From Gemmatimonadales bacterium (lineage in GTDB: Bacteria; Gemmatimonadota; Gemmatimonadetes; Longimicrobiales; Gaopeijiaceae): a stretch of 64,000 bases of DNA. The stretch is from positions 1 to 64,000 of the forward strand of contig REEG01000251.1 of the NCBI GenBank assembly GCA_007695195.1. Reading direction: 5' to 3'. This document shows, piece after piece, positions 45,826-53,102 of the stretch. Position numbers and translations under genes: made by a program. Under the pieces are notes generated by a model. The model ran no database searches and was not told the origin of the DNA. It saw only the letters and a list, made by a program, of their open reading frames with translations. Numbering within the stretch: the first letter of the stretch is position 1; every line of letters starts with the position of its first letter.

Positions 45826-46347
45826 ATGGCGGAACTTCCCCGGCTGGACCCGCTTCCGGCCTTCAACTTCTACGTGGCGCTCATCGACGCCAGCGACGTC
45901 GCCAGCACGCTGAAGAGCGGTCTCGCCGGCTTCCTCCTGGGGGGATTCTCGTCGTGCTCGGGCCTCGATTCGACCCTCACGGTGGAGGAGTACCAGGAGG
46001 GGGGCGTGAACGACCGGGTCCACCGGTTCCCCAGCCGCTTCTCCTTCGGGAACATCACCCTCTCCCGGGGCGTGGGCTTCGGCGAGAGTCTCTGGCTCTG
46101 GCACGAGGAGTTTCTCGCCGGACGGGGAACCCGCCGGAACGGACTCATCGTGCTGGCCGATGAGCTCCGTGTTCCTTTGAAAATCTGGAGCTTCAACCGG
46201 GGGATTCCGGTGCGGTGGAGCGGCCCCGGACTGGATGCGGGCACCTCTTCGCTGGCCATCGAATCGCTGGAGATCGCCCACGAGCGTCTGGAGCTGGTCC
46301 TGTCGCCGGGCAAGACGCTGGACGGCGTTCTGGGGGCGTTGCCATGA
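45826..46347 (+). CDS. eCIS inner tube protein 2
   Basis: The 173-residue tube paralogue contains PAFNFYVALIDASD, then SSCSGLDSTLTVEEYQEGG, and SFGNITLSRGVGFGESLWLW. It starts immediately after the second sheath stop (no gap). Second tube proteins in eCIS usually make the ring joining tube and baseplate (Afp5-like). Compared with tube 1 it has a longer loop after the first strand (SDVASTLKSGLAGFLLG) and a longer C-terminus. Confidence 0.92.
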   Translation: MAELPRLDPLPAFNFYVALIDASDVASTLKSGLAGFLLGGFSSCSGLDSTLTVEEYQEGGVNDRVHRFPSRFSFGNITLSRGVGFGESLWLWHEEFLAGRGTRRNGLIVLADELRVPLKIWSFNRGIPVRWSGPGLDAGTSSLAIESLEIAHERLELVLSPGKTLDGVLGALP

Positions 46348-46359
46348 GGAGGCCCAGCC

Positions 46360-46548
46360 ATGCCCGTTGACGTGCGCGTGGAGTCGGTGGTGAGCCGGGT
46401 CCGGGTGGCGGACCCCGATGCCCTCCTCACCCCCGAGGTGCTGGAGCGGATCGTCCAGGTGGTTCTGGCTCGCCTGGAAGAGAGAGAGGCGGAGCGCCGG
46501 GACCGGGATGACGACCAGTCGGTGCGCGGCCGGGCGGCGAGGCTCTGA
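46360..46548 (+). CDS. Small DUF5908-like eCIS protein
   Basis: The 62-residue protein begins PVDVRVESVVSRVRV, followed by a charged helix (LERIVQVVLARLEEREAERR). DUF5908-type short proteins with a P-h-x-h-R-E-x start are regularly encoded between tube and LysM genes in contractile injection loci; their role is unknown. GAGGAGG lies upstream. The stop overlaps the next ATG (TGATG). Confidence 0.75.
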   Translation: MPVDVRVESVVSRVRVADPDALLTPEVLERIVQVVLARLEEREAERRDRDDDQSVRGRAARL

Positions 46549-47255
46549 TGGCCAAGCTCACCTTCCAGCGCCTCGACCTGAGCAAGAACGCCGTGGGCCC
46601 GCCTCTGCAGGTGCCCTACAACCCCACCGAGTACACCTTCAGCAAGGCGGCCCAGTTCGCCGAGATCGCCATCCCCGGGTTGGACGCCCCGGTCCTCCAG
46701 TTCGTCCGCGGCGAGGCGGAGACGCTGGCGCTGGAGCTCTTCTTCGACTCCACCGACCAGCGGGGCACCGGCGCGGGGGCTCCGGAGCTGACGCCCGACG
46801 ACGACCCCATGATCCTGGCGGATCGCCTCTACCGGCTGGTGAAGATCCAGGGCGAACTCCATACGCCGCCTCTGGTGCGGGTGACCTGGGGCGATCACCT
46901 CCCGGGTCCCACCCTGGGCGAGGACCTCCGGCCCGCCCCGTCCTTCGACTGCGTGGTGCTGAGCGTGGACCGCCGGTTCACCCTCTTCAACCCCGACGGG
47001 GTGCCCCTCAGGGCCATGGTGTCGCTGCAGCTCCGGGAGTACCGGACCATGGAGGAGCAGCTCCGGGAGTTGAACCTGCAGTCGGCGGACCACACCCGGG
47101 TCCATGTGGTGCGGCGGGGTGAGAACCTTCCCCTCATCGCGTGGGATGCGTACGGCGATCCGGCGCGCTGGCCCCTCATCGCCGAGCACAACGACCTCCC
47201 CGGCGTCCGTGACCTGGAACCGGGCACCGTCCTCCAGATTCCGCCGGTGCCGTAA
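46548..47255 (+). CDS. eCIS LysM-containing tube/baseplate protein (Afp7-like)
   Basis: The 235-residue protein starts with the CIS-tube domain (PYNPTEYTFSKAAQFAEIAIP) and ends with a LysM module (HVVRRGENLPLIAWDAYGDP). The LysM is expected to sit at the hub, as with Afp7/Pvc7 and phage gp53-type proteins joining inner tube and baseplate. No signal peptide is present. The gene is coupled at its 5' end to the DUF5908 gene. Confidence 0.93.
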   Translation: MAKLTFQRLDLSKNAVGPPLQVPYNPTEYTFSKAAQFAEIAIPGLDAPVLQFVRGEAETLALELFFDSTDQRGTGAGAPELTPDDDPMILADRLYRLVKIQGELHTPPLVRVTWGDHLPGPTLGEDLRPAPSFDCVVLSVDRRFTLFNPDGVPLRAMVSLQLREYRTMEEQLRELNLQSADHTRVHVVRRGENLPLIAWDAYGDPARWPLIAEHNDLPGVRDLEPGTVLQIPPVP

Positions 47256-47258
47256 GCC

Positions 47259-48419
47259 ATGTCCAGCCAACCCATCTTCGCCGGCGAGACCTTCTTCGCC
47301 CCCACCTTCGAGATCCGGCTCAAGGGCCGGAACCTGGGGCGCGAGGTGATCCGCGACGTGCTGGAGGTGAGCTACTCCGACGACATGGAGAACCTGGACT
47401 CCTTCGAGTTCACCCTCAACGACTGGGATCCGGTGCGCCGGGTGCCCAAGTATTCGAGCCCCTTCAACGAGCGGGGTGAACCCCTGACCCGGAGTGGCGG
47501 CGAGGCCGTGCCCAACTTCGAGCCCGGCGCCCGGGTGGAGCTCCGGGTGGGCTACCAGGGTCGGGAGGCCACCCTCCTCATGGTGGGGCAGATCGTCTCC
47601 CTCTCGCCCAACTTCCCCGCTTCCGGAACCCCCACCCTCCGGGTTCGGGCGCTGAACCTCCTGTACACCCTGCAGCGGGCTCAGGAGACCATTGTCTACG
47701 AGGGGAAGACCGACTCGGAGGTGGCCCGGGACATCGCCCGTCGCCTGGAGGTGGAGCCCGAGGTTCCCGGGGGGCCCGACGAGCAGGTCCACGAGTACCT
47801 GCTGGTGAACAATGAGTACCCCATCCTCTTCCTCCTCCGGCGTGCCCGGCGGCTGGGATACGACGTCTTCGTGACGCTGGACGACGACAGCGATACTCCC
47901 CGGCTCTTCTTCGGTCCGCGCCCCACCTCCGGGACGGTCTACGAGCTGGAGTGGGGGCGATCGCTGGTCTCCTTCACCCCCACCCTCAAGACCAAGGGGC
48001 AGGTGGCCAAGGTCACCGTCCGGGGGTGGGATCCGACCCGGAGCGGAGACGACCGCTCGGTGGTGGGAGAGGCCACCTGGCAGGACCTGGACCCGGACCT
48101 CCCGGACCCGCAGCTCCTGGCCCAGATCGACTCGTCTCTGGCTCAGTCCCACGAGGAGGTGGTGGACGAGGTGGTGGCCAACGAGGAGGAGGCCCGGGAG
48201 CGGGCCCTGGGCATCCTCCGGGGGATCGCCCGGGGGCTCATCACCGGGAGGGGCACCACAGTGGGGTTCCCGGAACTCCGGGCCGGGCGCCGGATCCACC
48301 TGAAGGGGCTGGGCACCCGCTTCAGCGGACACTGGCTGGTGCGGGAGACCACCCACGCCATCGGCCCCGCCGGCTACACCACCCAGTTCACCGCCGAGAT
48401 GGAGATTCTCCGTGGCTGA
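47259..48419 (+). CDS. eCIS baseplate hub protein, phage late-control D type
   Basis: The 386-residue gpD/gp27-like hub protein forms the trimer holding the central spike. Supporting elements are the N-terminal EVSYSDDMENLDSFEFTLND block, VELRVGYQGREATLLMVGQI, and a central Arg-rich region (AQETIVYEGKTDSEVARDIA). In PVC and VgrG the gpD and spike parts form one polypeptide. Here they are two genes overlapping by 8 bases, as in many phages. Confidence 0.93.
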   Translation: MSSQPIFAGETFFAPTFEIRLKGRNLGREVIRDVLEVSYSDDMENLDSFEFTLNDWDPVRRVPKYSSPFNERGEPLTRSGGEAVPNFEPGARVELRVGYQGREATLLMVGQIVSLSPNFPASGTPTLRVRALNLLYTLQRAQETIVYEGKTDSEVARDIARRLEVEPEVPGGPDEQVHEYLLVNNEYPILFLLRRARRLGYDVFVTLDDDSDTPRLFFGPRPTSGTVYELEWGRSLVSFTPTLKTKGQVAKVTVRGWDPTRSGDDRSVVGEATWQDLDPDLPDPQLLAQIDSSLAQSHEEVVDEVVANEEEARERALGILRGIARGLITGRGTTVGFPELRAGRRIHLKGLGTRFSGHWLVRETTHAIGPAGYTTQFTAEMEILRG

Positions 48420-48921
48420 GCGCATGGCGGGGGTGGTCATCGCCCTGGTGACGAGCGTGGACGACCCGGAGGGGCTGGGGCGCGTGAAGCTGCGCTTTCC
48501 CTGGATGGCCGGCGAGCCGGAGAGTGCCTGGGCCCGCATCGCCGCCCCCATGGCGGGCCCCGATACCGGCTTCTTCTTCCAGCCCGAGGTGGACCACGAG
48601 GCGCTGGTGGCCTTTGAACATGGCGACATCAATCGGCCCTACGTGGTGGGATTCCTCTGGAGCGGCCAGGACGCCCCGCCCTCCGACGAACCGCTGCGCC
48701 GGGTGATCCGGACCGGGAAGGGACACGTCATCACCCTGGACGACGGGGACGGCTCCGAGTCCATCACCCTGGAAGACAGTCATGGGAACCGCATCGTCAT
48801 GGATGAGAGCGGGATCACCATCGAGACAGGCAGCGCCCTGACCCTGAAAGGGCAGACGGTGGACGTGGAGGCCTCGGGCCAGTTCACCGGGAAGGGCGAC
48901 CCCATCCACCTGAACCCCTGA
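48412..48921 (+). CDS. eCIS spike protein, phage baseplate V (gp5/VgrG C-terminal) type
   Basis: The 169-residue protein begins with the gpV OB-fold (GVVIALVTSVDDPEGLGRVKL followed by PWMAGEPESAWARIAAP). It continues to GDINRPYVVGFLW and ends in a beta-helix-like region (HGNRIVMDESGITIET). It would make the pointed tip on the hub. The GTG at 48412 overlaps the hub gene by 8 bases; ATG 48424 is an alternative start. Confidence 0.93.
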   Translation: MAERMAGVVIALVTSVDDPEGLGRVKLRFPWMAGEPESAWARIAAPMAGPDTGFFFQPEVDHEALVAFEHGDINRPYVVGFLWSGQDAPPSDEPLRRVIRTGKGHVITLDDGDGSESITLEDSHGNRIVMDESGITIETGSALTLKGQTVDVEASGQFTGKGDPIHLNP

Positions 48922-48926
48922 CCCCC

Positions 48927-49859
48927 GTGGAACTGGACTTCCCCCCACTCCCCGGCCTGGACGCCCTCTATCTGGTGGGGCACCGTCGGGCTCCCCCCGG
49001 GCTCCCGGGCGACCCGGTGCAGCGGGTGGGGTGCGCCCTGGTGAAACGGGCGTACCGCATCCAGGGCGGGGCCCTGGTGCCGGATCCCGAGGGCGAGGGC
49101 GTCCGGATGGGCGACGCCTTCGTGGTCACCGGGACCCAGGAGAGCGAGCGTCTCACCGAGGAGGTGGACGGGGTGCAGCAGCCGGTGGTGGTGCAGCTCC
49201 GACGGGTGACCCGGGAGGCGGACCTGGCCCTCTTCAAGCCCGAGGGGGATCTGGTGGTGCTGGGATTCCACACCCCCGGCGCCGGGGGTGAGGCCCGGGT
49301 GGGCGGGACCCGGTGGATGTGGCGGGGGGTCGCCAGTGAGGTGCCCGACGACCCGGACACGCTGGACAACCTCTTCGGGTGGGAGCCGCGCGACGGCCCC
49401 GTGCGTCGAAGCGAGGGGGCGCCTTCCCCGGACGATCTGCCCCAGTACCCCGGGCATGTGGATCCTCCGCCTGCCCTTCCCCCACTTCCGGGGTTCCGGA
49501 ACCGCTTCTTCAACGCGTACCGCCGGGGGTTCCGGAGTGCGACGCTGGGGGCCCTTCCCTGGTACGCCCCGGGCGCCGCCGTGCGCATCACCGGCGGAGA
49601 CGGGAGTGAAACGGTGGAGTTCGCACTGGGACCGGAGCGGATCTCGGGCGCCCTCCACTGGTGGTGCGCCCGGGGTCCGGACCGGGCCACCTACTGGTGC
49701 CGGCACCCACTGGGGGACTTCCAATCCGACACCCTGGTGGTGGAGCCGGAGCTGGGCCGGGCCTACCGGGTCTGGCGGGGCGTCTGGCCCCTGGAGGGGG
49801 AGGGCGCCCCGTCTCCCGACAGCTATCGCCGGCTCGCCGTGCAGGTGGAGGAGGCCTGA
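48927..49859 (+). CDS. eCIS protein resembling DUF2169 adaptors
   Basis: The 310-residue protein has a C-terminal part reading LPGFRNRFFNAYRRGFRSA through LGPERIS. It then ends with HPLGDFQSDTLVVEPELGRAYRVWRGVWPLE. This pattern (L-P-x-F-x-x-x-F-N, then DTLxxDP...VWRGxWPL) matches the DUF2169 family, which assists type VI effector or PAAR loading. It lies directly upstream of the PAAR-like gene, as in those loci. The GTG start is close to the spike stop and lacks a ribosome site. Function as a cargo or spike adaptor is an inference. Confidence 0.65.
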   Translation: MELDFPPLPGLDALYLVGHRRAPPGLPGDPVQRVGCALVKRAYRIQGGALVPDPEGEGVRMGDAFVVTGTQESERLTEEVDGVQQPVVVQLRRVTREADLALFKPEGDLVVLGFHTPGAGGEARVGGTRWMWRGVASEVPDDPDTLDNLFGWEPRDGPVRRSEGAPSPDDLPQYPGHVDPPPALPPLPGFRNRFFNAYRRGFRSATLGALPWYAPGAAVRITGGDGSETVEFALGPERISGALHWWCARGPDRATYWCRHPLGDFQSDTLVVEPELGRAYRVWRGVWPLEGEGAPSPDSYRRLAVQVEEA

Positions 49860-49860
49860 C

Positions 49861-50274
49861 ATGGGACTCCCCATTGCCCCCGCCGACGGCATCGCCTTCG
49901 CCTTCCCCAACGTCTGCCTGACCCCGGTGCCGTCGTCGTCGCCGGTTCCCATCCCGTACCCCAACATCGCCCAACTCTCCGACGCACAGGACGTGTCCGA
50001 CGAGGGCGGCCGGGAGCTCCTGGTGGGCGGGACCCCCGTGCTCCTGGTGGAGAGCACGGTGGCCAGTTCCAGCGGCGACGAGGCCGGCACCGACGGGGGC
50101 GTCACCAGCGGCTCAAACGGCGGGGAGTGCGAGATGACCCAGGGGAGCGGAAGCGTCCTCTACGGGCCCCATGGGCGGGGGATCGTCCGCTTCGGCGACC
50201 CCACTTCGCAGAACGACGGGAACGCCGTGGGGACCGTCCTCTCGGCCAATCCATCCGTTTTGGTGGGAGGCTAG
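49861..50274 (+). CDS. DUF4150 PAAR-like spike-tip protein
   Basis: The 137-residue protein has the DUF4150/PAAR-like start GIAFAFPNVCLTPVPSSSPV followed by PIPYPNIAQ. A Ser/Gly-rich middle follows (TVASSSGDEAG and GGVTSGSNGG). The DUF4150 family forms spike tips in T6SS and eCIS. The chosen ATG directly follows the DUF2169-like stop, placing them as a pair. Confidence 0.88.
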   Translation: MGLPIAPADGIAFAFPNVCLTPVPSSSPVPIPYPNIAQLSDAQDVSDEGGRELLVGGTPVLLVESTVASSSGDEAGTDGGVTSGSNGGECEMTQGSGSVLYGPHGRGIVRFGDPTSQNDGNAVGTVLSANPSVLVGG

Positions 50275-50280
50275 CGCGCC

Positions 50281-50676
50281 ATGAGCGAGTTCCTGGGGCG
50301 AGGGTGGAAGTTCCCGGTGCGGATCAACGGGCGGGGCGGCCTCTCCTGGTCCGAGGGTGAGGAGAGCATCGGCGAGGCCATCTGGATCATCCTGGGCACG
50401 CCCAAGCGCACCCGGATCGCCGAGCCCGAGTTCGGATGCGGCATCCACGATCTGGTCTTCGCCCCCGGGACCCCCAACACCCTGGCGCTGGTGCGTCGGG
50501 AGGTGCGGCAGGCGCTGACCCGCTGGGAGCCCCGTATCGACGTCCTGGATGTGCGTGCCGTTTCGCACCCCCAGGAGCCCAACCTCCTGGACGTGACAGT
50601 GGACTACCGGATCCGAGCCAACAACGCCATGCACAACCTGGTCTATCCTTTCTATATCAACGAGGGATCCGTCTGA
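50281..50676 (+). CDS. eCIS baseplate wedge protein, gp25 family
   Basis: The 131-residue protein contains GPW/gp25 elements: SWSEGEESIGEAIWIILGTP, EFGCGIHDLVFAPG and the late DVTVDYRIRANN. The gp25-like proteins join sheath and baseplate and initiate sheath assembly. Its stop overlaps the gpJ start by TGATG. Confidence 0.94.
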   Translation: MSEFLGRGWKFPVRINGRGGLSWSEGEESIGEAIWIILGTPKRTRIAEPEFGCGIHDLVFAPGTPNTLALVRREVRQALTRWEPRIDVLDVRAVSHPQEPNLLDVTVDYRIRANNAMHNLVYPFYINEGSV

Positions 50677-53102
50677 TGCCCCTCCAGCCCCCCATCCTGG
50701 ACGACCGGAGCTTCGAGGATCTTGTCCGTGAGGCCCGGGACCGGATCCCGAGGTTCACTCCTGAGTGGACCAACCTGAACGACTCGGATCCGGGGATGAC
50801 CCTGGTGAAGCTGCAGGCGTGGCTGGCCAAGACCGTCCTGTACAGGCTGAACCGGGTCCCCGAACTCACCTACCTCAAGTTCCTGGAGCTCCTGAACGTG
50901 GAGCCTGGCCCGGCGCGCTCGGCGCGCTCGGAACTCACCTTCACCCTGAAGAAGCTGAAGGCCCCCGGAGACCCCCTGGTGGTCATCATCCCCCGGGGAA
51001 GCCAGGTGGCGGTGGACGACCCGGACCTGGACCAGGACGTGGTCTTCGAGACCGACTACTCGCTCCGGGCCTACAACGCAGCCATCGGCGCCATCATTGT
51101 CTCCAGCGACGACGAGACCCGCCCCCACCGCCTGGTCACCGAGTACGAGGTGGACGAGGCCCGCTCCACCGTGCTCCACGCCTTCCGCCCCTTCGGCGCC
51201 TCTCCGGAGCCGGGGCGCATCTGCCTGGTGGGGCTGGTCCTCCGCCCCCACGCCACCCGGGATCGGGGGGATCTCCAGGACACCTTCCCCGATGGGAAGC
51301 TGGACGTGACCCTGAACGCCACCCAGGTCTTCGATGACGATGACCAGGGCCAGATCATCCCGGGCCCCCTGGCCGCAGCGGCCCTCTTCCCCCAGGAGGT
51401 GGGAGAGCGGGGAACGACGGTGGAGTGGGAGATCTATGTGGGCACCGATCACCTGTCGGACTTCGGCGACGTCTCCGGGGACCAGGGCCGATGGCGACGG
51501 CTGAACCTGGCCGATGAGACGGCAGGGCTCACCCGCTCCGGGCACCTGCGCCTGGAGGTTCCGGAAGGGGTCTCGGCGGCTTCCCTCTATGACCTGGACC
51601 GGGACTTCTGGAGCGAGCTGGGGCTCCGGAAGCCCCCCGTGACCTACGCCGAACTGGTGGCGGACCTGGGGGATTCGGAGCTGGATCTGACGCCGGACCT
51701 CCTCACCCCCGGGCAGTGGGAGGCCATGGGCGTGGTGGACGCCGAGGGCACCGGATTTCTCTCGTGCTGCGACACGGTGGCCGAGTTCCTCACTGAACTG
51801 GACGCCCGCCACGGCCCGGACTCGGGAGCCCCTCCCCTGGACCCGTCCCGCATCCCGCCGGAGGAGTGGCCGGAGGAGGCGGGCTACGACACCCCTGCCG
51901 CGCCGCCCTTCTCCATGATCTGGCTCCGGGCGCGGCTCACCGACGCCGAGGCCCACACCCCGACGCTCCTCAACGGCTTCCTCCTGAACACCGTCCCCGC
52001 CACCGCCGCCGTGACCCGGCTCGAGGAGACGCTGGGGACCTCCAACGGCCGGCCGGCGCAGCACTTCTCGCTGACCCGCACCCCGGTCCACTTCGACGCC
52101 GCGTCCCGGGCGCCGGAGCTGGAGGTGGAGGTGGTGGAGGGCGGCGAGGCGCGACGGTGGGAACTGGTCCCGGACTTCTTCCGGCAGGGGCCGGAGTCGG
52201 AGGTGTTCGTCCTGGACCCGGCCACCGGGACCCTCCGCTTCGGCGACGGCCGGAACGGGCGGATCCCCGTAGCGGGTGCCACGGTGGTGGCCCGGCGGTA
52301 CCGGTACGGAGGCGGGGCCACCGGAAATGCGGGGCCCGGCACGGTGACCAAGCTTCGCTCGGCCCTTCCCCGGGTCGACGCCGTCACCAACCTCCGGGCG
52401 GCGGTGGGCGGCGCCGATGCCGAACCGCTGGACGAGGTGAAGCTCCGGGCTCCCTACGACCTCCGGGCCCGGGACAGGGCCGTGACGGCGGAGGATTTCT
52501 CCCACCTGGCGCTGGCCACCCCCGGGGTCACCCTGCACCGGGCCTACGCCGTGCCCCGAACCCGCCTGGCGCCGGGGGGAGCGCTGGAGCCCGCCGACGG
52601 CGCCGTGACGGTGGTGGCGCTCCCGGCCAACGAGAAGGAGGCCACGCCCCAGCCCTCCGAGGCGCAGCTCCGCGCCATCGCAGACCACCTCAACGCCCGA
52701 CGCCTCATTACCACCGAGCTCTGGGTGACGGGGCCCCGGTACACCCGGGTGGAGCGCCTCACGGCCACCCTCCGGGTGCGATCCGACGCCGAACTGAAGG
52801 CGGTGGAGGAGGCGGCCACTCACGCCCTGCTCACGTACTTCCACCCCCTCCGCGGGGGGGATGAGGGGCGGGGGTGGCCCTTCGGGGGCGCCGTCTACCT
52901 GGGCAACGTCTATCAGCGGCTGCTGGCGCTCCCGGGAGTCCGGCGGGTGGTGGCGCTGGAGGTGCGCCTGGAGGGTACGGCGGCGGGGCCGCTCCCGGAC
53001 CGACTCCCCCTGGAGGAAGGGCACCTGGTCCACCTTCCCCGCGCCGTCATCGATCTGGATGTGGGCTACGACCCCGTGGCCGGGAGCGGTGGTCATGGCT
53101 AG
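50676..53102 (+). CDS. eCIS baseplate assembly protein, gpJ type (Afp11-like)
   Basis: The 808-residue putative baseplate protein starts with the typical LDDRSFEDLVREARDRIP, then FTPEWTNLNDSDPGMTL and LYRLNRVPE. The C-terminal part contains RVDAVTNLRAAVGGADAEP and APYDLRARDRAVTAEDFSHL. It forms the wedge of the baseplate. ATG 50676 is preferred: it overlaps the gp25 stop and begins the family N-terminus, although the frame is open to 50436. Confidence 0.95.
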   Translation: MPLQPPILDDRSFEDLVREARDRIPRFTPEWTNLNDSDPGMTLVKLQAWLAKTVLYRLNRVPELTYLKFLELLNVEPGPARSARSELTFTLKKLKAPGDPLVVIIPRGSQVAVDDPDLDQDVVFETDYSLRAYNAAIGAIIVSSDDETRPHRLVTEYEVDEARSTVLHAFRPFGASPEPGRICLVGLVLRPHATRDRGDLQDTFPDGKLDVTLNATQVFDDDDQGQIIPGPLAAAALFPQEVGERGTTVEWEIYVGTDHLSDFGDVSGDQGRWRRLNLADETAGLTRSGHLRLEVPEGVSAASLYDLDRDFWSELGLRKPPVTYAELVADLGDSELDLTPDLLTPGQWEAMGVVDAEGTGFLSCCDTVAEFLTELDARHGPDSGAPPLDPSRIPPEEWPEEAGYDTPAAPPFSMIWLRARLTDAEAHTPTLLNGFLLNTVPATAAVTRLEETLGTSNGRPAQHFSLTRTPVHFDAASRAPELEVEVVEGGEARRWELVPDFFRQGPESEVFVLDPATGTLRFGDGRNGRIPVAGATVVARRYRYGGGATGNAGPGTVTKLRSALPRVDAVTNLRAAVGGADAEPLDEVKLRAPYDLRARDRAVTAEDFSHLALATPGVTLHRAYAVPRTRLAPGGALEPADGAVTVVALPANEKEATPQPSEAQLRAIADHLNARRLITTELWVTGPRYTRVERLTATLRVRSDAELKAVEEAATHALLTYFHPLRGGDEGRGWPFGGAVYLGNVYQRLLALPGVRRVVALEVRLEGTAAGPLPDRLPLEEGHLVHLPRAVIDLDVGYDPVAGSGGHG

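Noticed and set aside
43561-48632. Very long reverse-strand frames across the sheath and baseplate genes
   Set aside because: They are antisense shadows caused by GC-rich third positions. All recognisable eCIS domains are on the forward strand with correct spacing and overlaps.
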